From: Coprococcus sp.
GTDB taxonomy: Bacteria > Bacillota > Clostridia > Lachnospirales > Lachnospiraceae
Direction of reading: 5' to 3'
Assembly (NCBI GenBank): GCA_016297495.1
Contig: JAEDGN010000033.1
Span: 1-26,212 of the forward strand
DNA length: 26,212 nucleotides
Positions within the stretch are counted from its first letter, which is position 1, and every line of letters starts with the position of its first letter. A program made the position numbers and the translations under genes. The notes under the pieces were generated by a model that saw only the letters and a program-made list of their open reading frames with translations, ran no database searches and was not told the DNA's origin. Shown one piece after another: positions 15,784 through 23,080 of the stretch.

Positions 15784-15812
15784 AAAATATCACATACATA
15801 GATGTACGTCAA
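15784..15812 (-). promoter_or_regulatory. arsR promoter with embedded operator half-site
   Basis: On the minus strand TTGACG (15812-15807) and TATTTT (15789-15784) are 17 bases apart. The plus-strand half-site ATAGATG (15798-15804) lies in the spacer within a TACAT-AG-ATGTA dyad, so bound ArsR would block polymerase. Confidence 0.7.
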
Positions 15813-15910
15813 TATATCGACATGATTATTTATCATTTTCTGCACCTGTTATTTATACTTTACCTGGTGCATATACTATAAAAAGGACTAATAACAAAGG
15901 TTTTATCAAT

Positions 15911-16549
15911 ATGAATGATCACTATCCGTTTGTGAATGAATCTCTTCCCTATGCCTATAATGCTATGGAGCCTTTTATTGACGAGGCTACCATGCATCTG
16001 CACCACGATAAGCACCTGCAGACCTATATTGATAATCTGAATCAGGCGCTGAGCAAATATCCTCATTTTCAAAGCTGGACCCTTACGCAGCTCATTTTCA
16101 ATACACCAAGCCTGCCGGAGGATATCCGCACGGCTGTTCATAACAATGGCGGCGGCGTTTTCAATCATCGTCTTTATTTTTCCATTTTAATGAACCCCGC
16201 CCCTCAACATCCGACAGGCGCTCTGGCAGAGACTATGCAGATTGAATACGGCAGTTACCAGGCCTTTCAGAATCAGATGAAAACGGCTGCTCTCTCGATT
16301 TTCGGTTCAGGCTATGCATGGCTCGTTGTCAATGCAGCCGGACAGCTTCGGATTATCACAACAGCCAACCAGGATACGCCGCTGACGATGGGCCTGTGCC
16401 CCCTGCTCAATCTCGATGTATGGGAACACGCCTATTATCTGAAATACCACAATCTGAGAACCGATTATATTGACAACTGGTTCCGTATCATTAACTGGGA
16501 TCAAGCAGATGATGCATACAGACAATGTCTCCGAATGCTTCTCCCATGA
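15911..16549 (+). CDS. Iron/manganese superoxide dismutase
   Basis: A 212-residue Fe/Mn-family superoxide dismutase. Metal ligands are visible: H31 (LHHDKHLQTY), H86 (VFNHRLYF), and D169 and H173 (DVWEHAYYLKY). The active-site Gln lies in ANQDTP (Q154) with Gly-rich NNGGG at the other position, which is the manganese-type arrangement. Three aromatic positions depart from the family consensus: NHRLYF instead of NHxLFW, GSGYAWL instead of GSGWAWL, and NWFRIINW instead of FW. The ATG at 15911 has AAAGG about 10 bases upstream; a longer frame from 15764 has no Met supported by a ribosome site and covers the arsR promoter. It is transcribed away from arsR and ends at a bidirectional terminator. 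There is no signal peptide, so it is cytoplasmic. Confidence 0.93.
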   Translation: MNDHYPFVNESLPYAYNAMEPFIDEATMHLHHDKHLQTYIDNLNQALSKYPHFQSWTLTQLIFNTPSLPEDIRTAVHNNGGGVFNHRLYFSILMNPAPQHPTGALAETMQIEYGSYQAFQNQMKTAALSIFGSGYAWLVVNAAGQLRIITTANQDTPLTMGLCPLLNLDVWEHAYYLKYHNLRTDYIDNWFRIINWDQADDAYRQCLRMLLP

Positions 16550-16601
16550 CCTCCTGATCATCATCTTTCCTGTTCCCTGCTATTCTGAAATGGTAAGCCA
16601 C

Positions 16602-16640
16602 AAAAAGGGGCATATCACACATCATGTAATATGTCCCTTT
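16602..16640. terminator. Bidirectional terminator between the SOD and HD-domain genes
   Basis: AAAAGGGGCATAT (16602-16614) pairs with ATATGTCCCTTTT (16628-16640) with a single wobble position and a 13-base loop. T-rich runs follow on both strands. It sits between the convergent stop codons. Confidence 0.85.
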
Positions 16641-16648
16641 TAACCTTT

Positions 16649-17185
16649 TTAAAAATACCATCGCCGGAAGCATTTCTTATACTCTGCCTCCACCTGTTCA
16701 AACGGTATAAATTCATAGGATATCTGACTTTTCAATTCCGGCTTTTCTCCCTCTGGCATCTCATTTAAAAGCTCGATCAAATCATAATACAACATTGCAT
16801 CATCGATTTCTCTAACAATATGCGCTTCTTCCTCTGTCAGCCCGCTGCCCAGATATTTTTTATATATCACCTGCAGCAGATTTTCCTCGAATCTCCGGTA
16901 TTCTTTCAAATATTGTTTAAATGGTCTTGTAATATCAGACAAATAAGCTTCACTGGCATCATGCAGCAGACAGGCCAGACAGATTCGCTTCGAATACCCC
17001 CTTGCTTCAGCCTCTTTTGCACAAAATATGCAATGCTGTCCCACTGAAAAGAAAGTCTTCACATGACCGTTCCCTCTGCAGAGCAGGGAAAGAGCGTGGG
17101 CAATATCCTGTATATGGATATCTTCCGGCTTAGGATCAACAGGGACCATATGCACACCGCTATAAGTTGTAATAGAATCAGACAT
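16649..17185 (-). CDS. HD-domain phosphohydrolase (YfbR-like)
   Basis: A 178-residue HD-superfamily protein. Metal-binding residues are seen as H51 (VGQHCIFCAKEA), H75-D76 (LLHDASEAYLSDITRPFK) and a downstream Asp in REIDDAMLYYD. This pattern matches the small HD proteins related to YfbR, which dephosphorylate deoxynucleoside monophosphates. The N-terminus (TTYSGVHMVPVDPKPEDIHI then DIAHALSLLCRGNGH) is typical of the phage- and Firmicute-type members. The ATG at 17185 was chosen because GGGAGGATGAAATA precedes it; an in-frame ATG at 17218 has no such site. It is followed by a terminator shared with the SOD gene and lies 44 bases after the cupin gene. The exact substrate is unproven. Confidence 0.87.
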   Translation of the reverse strand: MSDSITTYSGVHMVPVDPKPEDIHIQDIAHALSLLCRGNGHVKTFFSVGQHCIFCAKEAEARGYSKRICLACLLHDASEAYLSDITRPFKQYLKEYRRFEENLLQVIYKKYLGSGLTEEEAHIVREIDDAMLYYDLIELLNEMPEGEKPELKSQISYEFIPFEQVEAEYKKCFRRWYF

Positions 17186-17229
17186 TATTTCATCCTCCCG
17201 CTTTCGTATCCGCATCATTGATTATAACA

Positions 17230-17649
17230 CTATTCTGCCATCTCTGCCTCTGCCTTCGTACGGTGAACTGTTCCTCTTTTGTGATGCGGCGGCGCATAGA
17301 TGGAAGAGAGTTTCAGCGGTTCTCTTCCCATATTCAGGATATTATGCCAGGTTCCGGCAGGAACAAAGACCGCATCCCCTTCACATAACTGCTGCTGAAG
17401 ATTCTGCACCTGTCTGCTGCTTCCCATCCGTACGACAGCCCTTCCCTTTTCCACACGGATCACCTGATCTGTATCCGAATGTATCTCCAGTCCGATTTCT
17501 CCGCACACAGGAATGCACATTAGTGTCATCTGCAAATGACATCCTGTCCAGACAGCAGCCCTGAAGTTGTGATTTTTCATGGCTGTTTTTCTAATATCCG
17601 CCGCATAAGGCCATGGACCGTGATCCATTCTGTCTTTAAAATTATCCAT
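17230..17649 (-). CDS. Single-domain cupin protein
   Basis: A 139-residue cupin. Motif 1 reads GEIGLEIHSDTDQVIRVEKG with E54, H57 and Q62 as likely metal ligands or their substitutes, and motif 2 reads FVPAGTWHNILNMG with H102. The C-terminus IYAPPHHKRGTVHRTKAEA is shared by a widespread clostridial cupin of unknown substrate. The ATG at 17649 has GGGAG 7 bases upstream; an in-frame ATG at 17691 would overlap the ABC-F gene by 14 bases but has poor spacing. It follows the ABC-F gene closely and may be cotranscribed with it. No catalytic role can be assigned. Confidence 0.87.
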   Translation of the reverse strand: MDNFKDRMDHGPWPYAADIRKTAMKNHNFRAAVWTGCHLQMTLMCIPVCGEIGLEIHSDTDQVIRVEKGRAVVRMGSSRQVQNLQQQLCEGDAVFVPAGTWHNILNMGREPLKLSSIYAPPHHKRGTVHRTKAEAEMAE

Positions 17650-17677
17650 ACAAACACTCCCATTACACTTTCTCTCC

Positions 17678-19219
17678 CTATGGTATGCCATAGCTCCCTA
17701 TTTGTGCAATTTTCGTTGCCGTTTTCTTCTGAAAATCCACATCATGTTCCACCATCAGCATGGTTGGCTCGTACTTCATGATCAGATCTTCAATCTGCAT
17801 TCGTGAAAATACATCGATATAATTCAGCGGTTCATCCCAGATATAAAGATGGGCCGGTGTCATCAGGCTGGCCGCAATCAGCACCTTTTCCTTCTGTCCC
17901 TCCGAATAATCCTCCATATTCTTTTCGAATTGTACCCGCTCCATATCAAGTTGGCGCAGCAATGTACAGAACAGACTGGTGTCCAGATTCTTCTGCTCGC
18001 AGAATTCCCATATACTTCCCCTCAGATAGCCTGTATCCTGACTGATATAAGAAATGATCATCCCGCTTCCCACATCCAGTATACCTGATTCCACACCTGT
18101 TTCAGGCTGACTTCCGGACGCATGAACCAGAATATTTTTTATAAAGGTGGATTTACCGCATCCATTGCTCCCATGCAGAAAAACACGTTCTCCCCTGCGC
18201 AGCTCAAAATTAAAATCATTCAAGACAGGTTCGTCTGCGCCATCATATCTGAAACCGTATTCTCTGGCAGATATGAGCCTTTCTTTGTGGTACTTCAGAG
18301 GACTAAGCTTCAACTCCCTATTCCGCTCAATATCCTGTAATAACCCTTCCTTCTCCTCAATCTCCCTCTGCATTCTGTGTTCAAACTGTTTGACCCTGCT
18401 CTGCATTTTCTTCGTTTTTGCACCAATATAAGACCTGGTGGCAATACTGCGGTCATGTTCCTTTAACGGATCAAAGCCGATCTTCGTATTCTCATTTTTC
18501 TGTGCCCATCGGCTGCTGCGCTCGGCGGCACGCTTCATCTGAGCAATTTCCCGCAGATGTTTTTCATTTTCCATTTCAGAAAAGTGATCCTTCCGCCTCT
18601 TATTCTCCCACCAGCTGGAAAAATTACCGTTCTGTACCTCTATGGTACATCGATTCAGAACAAGTACATGATCCACACAGGCATCCAGCAGATTCCTGTC
18701 ATGGGATACAAGGATATAGCCCTTCTTACTTTTCAGATAGTCTTTCACCACCTGCCGGGCTTCCTGGTCCAGATGATTGGTCGGCTCATCAATCAGAAGA
18801 AAATCATTTTCTCCGGAGAATAAGATAGCCAGCATCACTTTCGTCTGCTCTCCAAAGCTCAGTGTTCCAAAGGAACGGTACAGGAGCTCCGCTGAAATAT
18901 TCAGTTTATCCAGTTCACAAATGACTCTCCAGGATTCACACCCGGTTTTCAGTTCCTCCATAAAATCCGCCGCACAGCGCCCCATATTCTCTTCACTGAT
19001 TTCATAAGGGAAATAATCGAAAACCGCTGATGTGGTTATACTGCCGCTATACTCGTATTTTCCAAGCAATATATTCAGAAAAGTTGTCTTCCCCTTCCCG
19101 TTCCTACCTATAAACCCCAGCTTCCAGTTAGTATCTATGGAAAAAGAGACATTCTCAAAAATATTATCAAAGCTGCCTTCATAACAAAAAGTCAGATTCT
19201 GTACATTAATTTGTGACAT
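17678..19219 (-). CDS. Lsa-type ABC-F ATPase (candidate ribosome protection protein)
   Basis: A 513-residue cytoplasmic protein with two ABC domains and no membrane helices. The first has Walker A GRNGKGKTT (38-46), signature LSFGEQTKV and Walker B FLLIDEPTNHLD; the second has Walker A GSNGCGKST, a signature-like YSEGQKEKV and Walker B LYIWDEPLNYIDV. Between them is a basic coiled linker rich in Lys, Arg and Glu, the region that reaches the ribosomal tunnel in antibiotic-protection ABC-F proteins. Sequence such as DTNWKLGFIGRNGKGKTT and YIWDEPLNYIDVFSRMQIE closely recalls Lsa proteins, which protect from lincosamides, streptogramin A and pleuromutilins. The ATG at 19219 has CAGGGGG seven bases upstream; one six bases earlier is less well placed. 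A ~240-nt leader with hairpins precedes it. Resistance is inferred from family resemblance, not shown. Confidence 0.88.
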   Translation of the reverse strand: MSQINVQNLTFCYEGSFDNIFENVSFSIDTNWKLGFIGRNGKGKTTFLNILLGKYEYSGSITTSAVFDYFPYEISEENMGRCAADFMEELKTGCESWRVICELDKLNISAELLYRSFGTLSFGEQTKVMLAILFSGENDFLLIDEPTNHLDQEARQVVKDYLKSKKGYILVSHDRNLLDACVDHVLVLNRCTIEVQNGNFSSWWENKRRKDHFSEMENEKHLREIAQMKRAAERSSRWAQKNENTKIGFDPLKEHDRSIATRSYIGAKTKKMQSRVKQFEHRMQREIEEKEGLLQDIERNRELKLSPLKYHKERLISAREYGFRYDGADEPVLNDFNFELRRGERVFLHGSNGCGKSTFIKNILVHASGSQPETGVESGILDVGSGMIISYISQDTGYLRGSIWEFCEQKNLDTSLFCTLLRQLDMERVQFEKNMEDYSEGQKEKVLIAASLMTPAHLYIWDEPLNYIDVFSRMQIEDLIMKYEPTMLMVEHDVDFQKKTATKIAQIGSYGIP

Positions 19220-19316
19220 AAACATTCCCCCTGTAAAACAAAAGAATCATCTGCTGCCAAATGATTCCGATACCTGTCAAACCTCGCATGAAATGCCCAT
19301 ACACAAAAAACGCACC

Positions 19317-19354
19317 AAAAAAGAGAGGTATGACGAGAATCATCATCCACTTTT
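19317..19354 (-). terminator. Attenuator hairpin in the ABC-F leader
   Basis: In the minus-strand RNA, AAAAGUGG and AUGAUG pair with CGUCAU and CCUCUCU around a five-base loop, followed at once by six T residues. The descending arm ACCTCTCT is also complementary to AGAGAGGT in the ribosome site of the leader peptide (19441-19448), so two exclusive folds are possible. Confidence 0.6.
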
Positions 19355-19422
19355 GGCAACATGAATAACAGCAGTATTCTTCCAAATACCGCAATCGTAA
19401 AGTATCATGTTACAAAAGTCGA

Positions 19423-19434
19423 TTAAATCCTCAT
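19423..19434 (-). CDS. Three-codon leader peptide (MRI) of the ABC-F gene
   Basis: The frame ATG-AGG-ATT-TAA starts directly behind AGAGAGGTGGAAGG, a strong ribosome site, about 27 bases after the predicted transcription start. Very short upstream peptides are a known feature of antibiotic-inducible ABC-F genes, where the ribosome's state on the leader decides termination. The ribosome site can pair with the terminator arm at 19323-19330. Such a short frame can occur by chance, so the evidence is its position and signal rather than its sequence. Confidence 0.5.
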   Translation of the reverse strand: MRI

Positions 19435-19467
19435 CCTTCCACCTCTCTCTGAATTTACTCTTAGTCT

Positions 19468-19496
19468 AATATATATTCTTTATCCGGGAAAGTCAA
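19468..19496 (-). promoter_or_regulatory. Promoter of the ABC-F leader and gene
   Basis: On the minus strand TTGACT (19496-19491) and TATATT (19473-19468) are 17 bases apart. Transcription should start near 19461, giving a leader of about 240 bases before the ABC-F ATG. Confidence 0.78.
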
Positions 19497-19565
19497 GCCA
19501 CAGTTCGAAAAACATTTTTCGTACAGACGTCAATCGTATGTTTGTCAAGTTTCCGGTATTGCCGC

Positions 19566-20078
19566 CTATTTTGCCCTTTTTAGAATAAACCGCGGCCCTT
19601 CTTCTCCCATTACGCCTGTAGGTTGAAAACCTGTTTTTAGAAGAACTTTTTGTGATGCTTCATTGTCCGGTGCTGTTTCTGCTTCCACAGCCTCTATCCC
19701 CTCCTGCATAAAAGCCCACTTACACATGGCAGCCACAGCCTCTGTAGCATATCCATTTTCCTGATAGGCTTCAAGAATACCGTAGCCGATCTCCGGCTGT
19801 CCGGATTCCGGCAGGCCCTTAAAACAAAGATCTCCGACAAATGTACCACCTTCAACCAGACATATTTTCCACGGCACATACCAGAGATATTGTTCCGGAT
19901 ATGTCAGACAGCCCGCAAGCATCTCCGCATAGGCCTGACTCAGCTCGGGATCCGATATTTTGTACTGGCTGATCAGTTTTTCTGTTTCTTCTGTTGTCAT
20001 TGGCTCAATGATTAATCTTTTCGTTTCCATTTTCTTTTCTATTCTTGCTTCTGCATACCGGACATAAAAGCCACTCAT
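19566..20078 (-). CDS. GNAT-family N-acetyltransferase (RimJ/RimL-like)
   Basis: A GNAT of 170 residues from the ATG at 20078, or 154 from METKRLIIEP at 20030. The acetyl-CoA-binding region reads IGYGILEAYQENGYATEAVAA with the Q/N-xx-G-x-A loop, followed by AETAPDNEASQKVLLKTGF, the usual closing helix of the RimJ/RimL type. Such enzymes acetylate N-termini, small amines or antibiotics; the substrate is not readable here. The upstream ATG overlaps the stop of the small membrane protein gene in an ATGA arrangement, which favours coupled translation. The internal ATG matches the usual GNAT start but has only a weak AAGAAA site. The family is clear, the start is uncertain. Confidence 0.83.
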   Translation of the reverse strand: MSGFYVRYAEARIEKKMETKRLIIEPMTTEETEKLISQYKISDPELSQAYAEMLAGCLTYPEQYLWYVPWKICLVEGGTFVGDLCFKGLPESGQPEIGYGILEAYQENGYATEAVAAMCKWAFMQEGIEAVEAETAPDNEASQKVLLKTGFQPTGVMGEEGPRFILKRAK

Positions 20079-20263
20079 TCTGCATCAGTTGAACTCTTGC
20101 CTAATAATGAAACACCCACACAGGCCAGACCAATACCAAGCATACATATACCGGACTGTATCTCAAGTTGCCCCATAACAGAAAGAACCGTTACAGCAAT
20201 ACCCATAGCTGCACCAACCGCTTTTAAAACAGTATTGATTATTTGACTAACACTTTTTTTCAT
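20075..20263 (-). CDS. Small two-helix membrane protein, unknown function
   Basis: A 62-residue protein not recognised as any named family. After a basic start (MKKSVSQ) it has two hydrophobic segments, TVLKAVGAAMGIAVTVLSVM and IQSGICMLGIGLACVGVSLL, joined by GQLE, and ends in the polar tail GKSSTDAE, so it should be a hairpin in the membrane with both ends inside. The ATG at 20263 is supported by GGAAGGGG and GGAAG upstream. A longer frame reaching 20374 has no internal support. Its TGA overlaps the ATG of the GNAT gene, so the two are probably one unit. A 13-bp inverted repeat lies upstream at 20341-20381. Confidence 0.65.
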   Translation of the reverse strand: MKKSVSQIINTVLKAVGAAMGIAVTVLSVMGQLEIQSGICMLGIGLACVGVSLLGKSSTDAE

Positions 20264-20340
20264 CTTCCGATTACCCCTTCCATTTATCTTCATATCATAA
20301 TTATAAACCGGAAGCCCCTGCTTCTGATAGTCCAATAATG

Positions 20341-20381
20341 GATATAAATGTGTCAATTTTATAGATGCACACATTTATATC
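20341..20381. repeat. Perfect 13-bp inverted repeat upstream of the small membrane protein gene
   Basis: GATATAAATGTGT (20341-20353) and ACACATTTATATC (20369-20381) are exact complements around a 15-base spacer. A minus-strand TTGACA lies in the left arm (20356-20351). No T run follows, so a protein-binding site is more likely than a terminator. Confidence 0.75.
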
Positions 20382-20395
20382 AATACTGACAAATA

Positions 20396-20425
20396 AGGAA
20401 CTGCCGCAAAACTGCAGCAGTTCCT
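20396..20425 (-). terminator. Terminator of cysK
   Basis: AGGAACTGC (20396-20404) and GCAGTTCCT (20417-20425) pair perfectly around a 12-base loop. It lies 16 bases after the cysK stop on the minus strand, followed by the T-rich TATTTG. Confidence 0.75.
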
Positions 20426-20441
20426 GTCATTATTCAATATT

Positions 20442-21377
20442 CTATTCTGCAAATAACGGGGTAGACAGATATCTGTCACCAGAATCCGGCAGCAGAGCAA
20501 CAATTGTCTTGCCCTTATTCTCAGGTCTGGCCGCCAGAATCTTCGCAGCCTTCAGAGCTGCACCTGAGGAAATACCTACAAGGATACCTTCTGATACAGC
20601 AAATGCTTTGCCTTCTGCAAATGCATCCTCATTCTCAATCGGAATAATCTCATCGTAAACAGCTGTGTTCAATACCTGAGGTACAAAGCCTGCACCAATG
20701 CCCTGAATCTTATGAGGTCCCGGTTTACCTGTAGATAACACAGGACTGCCTGCCGGTTCTACAGCTACGACCTTCACATTCGGATTCTGTTCCTTCAGAT
20801 ATTCACCAACACCTGTGATCGTGCCACCTGTACCCACACCTGCAACAAAAATATCAACCTTGCCGTCTGTCTGATTCCAGATCTCAGGTCCTGTTGTAGC
20901 CTTATGAACAGCCGGGTTAGCCGGATTCACAAACTGGCCAAGAATAACTGCACCTTCAATAGTCTTCTCCAGCTCTTCAGCCTTGGCAATAGCCCCTTTC
21001 ATACCCTTTGCACCTTCTGTCAGAACCAGTTCAGCACCATAAGCTCTTAAAAGATTTCTTCTCTCAACACTCATGGTATCCGGCAGTGTCAAAATCGCCC
21101 TATAGCCCTTTGCTGCAGCTACAGCAGCAAGACCAATACCCGTATTGCCAGATGTCGGCTCAATAATCGTAGCACCCGGTTTCAGGATACCTTTCTTCTC
21201 CGCATCTTCAATCATTGCCAGCGCAATTCTATCCTTAACTGATCCTGCCGGATTCAGATACTCCAACTTCGCCAGAATAGTAACATCCTTAATCCCTGCC
21301 TTTTCGCTGTAGTGATTCAGCTGCAGAATCGGTGTTCCTCCAATTAATTCCAATGCACTCTGTTTAATATCTGCCAT
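20442..21377 (-). CDS. cysK: Cysteine synthase A (O-acetylserine sulfhydrylase)
   Basis: A 311-residue PLP enzyme that makes cysteine from O-acetylserine and sulfide. It shows the PLP lysine in NPAGSVKDR (K48), the substrate loop TSGNTG (75-80), the phosphate-binding GTGGTITG, GISSGAA and the C-terminal LLPDSGDRYLST. All are hallmarks of CysK rather than CysM or cystathionine beta-synthase; length matches. The ATG at 21377 follows ACGGAGGTAATCATC. It has its own consensus promoter (21445-21473) and a terminator behind it, so it is monocistronic. In this window it could supply cysteine for thiol and Fe-S needs. Confidence 0.96.
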   Translation of the reverse strand: MADIKQSALELIGGTPILQLNHYSEKAGIKDVTILAKLEYLNPAGSVKDRIALAMIEDAEKKGILKPGATIIEPTSGNTGIGLAAVAAAKGYRAILTLPDTMSVERRNLLRAYGAELVLTEGAKGMKGAIAKAEELEKTIEGAVILGQFVNPANPAVHKATTGPEIWNQTDGKVDIFVAGVGTGGTITGVGEYLKEQNPNVKVVAVEPAGSPVLSTGKPGPHKIQGIGAGFVPQVLNTAVYDEIIPIENEDAFAEGKAFAVSEGILVGISSGAALKAAKILAARPENKGKTIVALLPDSGDRYLSTPLFAE

Positions 21378-21444
21378 GATGATTACCTCCGTTATTTATT
21401 CCCTACTTAATTAATATGTTTTATATGTTTTCTTCATGTTTCAT

Positions 21445-21473
21445 ATTATAACCCTCCTCTGCTTTATTGTCAA
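21445..21473 (-). promoter_or_regulatory. Consensus promoter of cysK
   Basis: A perfect TTGACA (21473-21468) and perfect TATAAT (21450-21445) are separated by 17 bases on the minus strand. The leader of about 60 bases contains AAACAT three times but no T-box or other riboswitch that I can recognise. Confidence 0.92.
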
Positions 21474-21533
21474 TAGCCATTTTCATTTTTTATACTTTTC
21501 ATATAAATTTAGTATGATATTCTGTTTTTAATA

Positions 21534-21576
21534 GAACTGCCGCAAATTCATTTTTGGTTTGAATTTACGGCAGTTC
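21534..21576. terminator. Hairpin between the ADP-ribosylglycohydrolase gene and cysK
   Basis: GAACTGCCGCAAATTCA (21534-21550) pairs with its near-complement at 21560-21576 over 17 bp with one mismatch. It lies 14 bases after the hydrolase stop codon. The tail on the minus strand (TATTAAAAAC) is poor in T, so termination may be partial. The first 13 bases recur in the cysK terminator. Confidence 0.65.
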
Positions 21577-21590
21577 CTTTTCATCATCAA

Positions 21591-22631
21591 TTACCCATTC
21601 TGGTAAAGTTCATCCGCCAGTTTCAGAATGGTTTCTTTCAATTCCAGATGCTGAATATATTTCTCCGGAATCCTGTCAAAGCCAAGATAAGCTCCGAGAA
21701 TATTGCCTGTTACAGCTCCTGTCGAATCACTGTCACCCTTATGATTGACAGACGCAATCAGAGCTTTGTCAAAATCATCGGTATACTTTAAAGCACAATA
21801 TACCGCAATGGCAAAGGTTTCCTCTGCCACCCAGCCTTCACCCAGCTGATGAATAGCATCCAGATCATCCATCTCCATCTGAGACAATTGAATTGCTTTC
21901 TCTGTAAGCTTTAAAAATTCATTAAGATGGACCGCATCCGCAAACAGACGCTTCATGGCTTCCATGGCTTCCTCCACTGTTTCCAGAAGCGTTACCGAAT
22001 CATCATGGGACCCTCTCTGTACGATATGGACAAGAGCTGCTGCCGGAATATATCCCAGATCATGCCCGTGGGTGATGGCTGCCGCTTCGGCTCCCAGCCA
22101 GTCGATCTCATCTATGCCAAAGTTCCCTTCTCCGTCAAAAAACAGGCCAACGGGCGCCACACGCATCACACCGCCGCAGCCTTTACTGTCATTGATCGGT
22201 GTACTGACTCTGCCATAGGCTCCCTTTCGGATAGAACTCATACATGCAATCCCCGGTGCCCGCGGGCTGAACAATTCCCTCACATCCATCAGTCTTGACA
22301 CACAGGATTCCTTTTTCAAAGGCCATGTCCCATCCTGAGTCTTCAGCCAGTCCTTATAACATGCGGCAATACCGGAAATATACTGCTCCATCACATCTTT
22401 GCCTGTCAGATGCTCCTTTGCCAACAACAGTCCATCTGCCGTAAACATGGTCATCTGTGTGTCATCGGAAATCTGGGCAACTCCCTTCGTCAGTTCATAT
22501 TCCGTGATACCTTTTTTTCCATATTTGCTGAAAATATATTTCTCACCAACAAATTCCACCGCATAACCAAGAGCGTCACCGGCTGCACCGCCTATGAGAC
22601 AGCCTCTGAATTTATCCTTATTTTTCAACAC
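21591..22631 (-). CDS. ADP-ribosylglycohydrolase (DraG-like) family protein
   Basis: A 346-residue all-helical DraG/ARH-type hydrolase that removes ADP-ribose from proteins or nucleic acids with two Mg ions. The N-terminal FRGCLIGGAAGDALGYAVEF is typical, SDDTQMTMFTADGLLLA (from residue 55) supplies the first metal site, ITHGHDLGYIPAA follows, and HKGDSDSTGAVTGNILGA near the C-terminus supplies the second. All metal residues are present, so it should be active. It starts at GTG 22631 behind GAGGGGG; a TTG one codon later is better spaced. It lies 9 bases after the VOC gene, suggesting cotranscription. No ADP-ribosyltransferase partner lies in the window. Confidence 0.9.
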   Translation of the reverse strand: MLKNKDKFRGCLIGGAAGDALGYAVEFVGEKYIFSKYGKKGITEYELTKGVAQISDDTQMTMFTADGLLLAKEHLTGKDVMEQYISGIAACYKDWLKTQDGTWPLKKESCVSRLMDVRELFSPRAPGIACMSSIRKGAYGRVSTPINDSKGCGGVMRVAPVGLFFDGEGNFGIDEIDWLGAEAAAITHGHDLGYIPAAALVHIVQRGSHDDSVTLLETVEEAMEAMKRLFADAVHLNEFLKLTEKAIQLSQMEMDDLDAIHQLGEGWVAEETFAIAVYCALKYTDDFDKALIASVNHKGDSDSTGAVTGNILGAYLGFDRIPEKYIQHLELKETILKLADELYQNG

Positions 22632-22640
22632 AATACCCCC

Positions 22641-23048
22641 TCAATTTATTTTCTCCTTGTCCGGCTCGTTCCTCTTCTGAACAGCTTCCAGACTCTCACC
22701 GATCTCAATGACATGATGATCCGGATCATAGATACGGATCACCCGCTGCCCCCAGGAATGGGTCATGAGCCGGTTCACATACTCAATCTCAAAAGAACAC
22801 TGCTCCAGCTTCTTCTGAAATCCTTCAATATCATCCTCCACAAAATAAAGCTCCGCGTCATGCCCCCGATAATTAACAGACTGATCGATGAAAGACTCCC
22901 ATATCCTTCTGTCCTGCAGACAGAGCCCCTCCGTCATAATGATATTGCCGTCATTATCGGTAATAACTCTCAGTCCGAACAATTCTTCATAAAAGGCCAC
23001 AGACTTCTTCAGATCATCTACCACCAGCAAAATATTCTTAAGCTTCAT
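22641..23048 (-). CDS. VOC-family (glyoxalase/bleomycin-resistance fold) protein
   Basis: A 135-residue vicinal-oxygen-chelate protein with two beta-alpha-beta-beta-beta modules. Module 1 starts LKNILLVVDDLKKSVAFYEE then LFGL, and module 2 ends IYDPDHHVIEIGESLEAV, where the Glu of HVIEIGE is the usual metal ligand. AELYFVEDD supplies another candidate ligand. Members act as glyoxalases, dioxygenases or antibiotic-binding proteins; the substrate cannot be told. Three ATGs in a row occur at the start (23054, 23051, 23048); the last has the best spacing from GGGG. It lies between GNAT and DraG-like genes on the same strand. Confidence 0.86.
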   Translation of the reverse strand: MKLKNILLVVDDLKKSVAFYEELFGLRVITDNDGNIIMTEGLCLQDRRIWESFIDQSVNYRGHDAELYFVEDDIEGFQKKLEQCSFEIEYVNRLMTHSWGQRVIRIYDPDHHVIEIGESLEAVQKRNEPDKEKIN

Positions 23049-23080
23049 CATCATACCCCATTCATATATGATTTTTTATA

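Noticed and set aside
19206..19394. 62-codon Cys-containing hydrophobic frame in the ABC-F leader
   Set aside because: It begins at TTG without a ribosome site and overlaps the attenuator hairpin and the ABC-F start; the leader explanation fits better.
21378..21444. T-box or other cysteine-type riboswitch before cysK
   Set aside because: The leader is only about 60 bases long and shows no specifier stem, T-box sequence or terminator.
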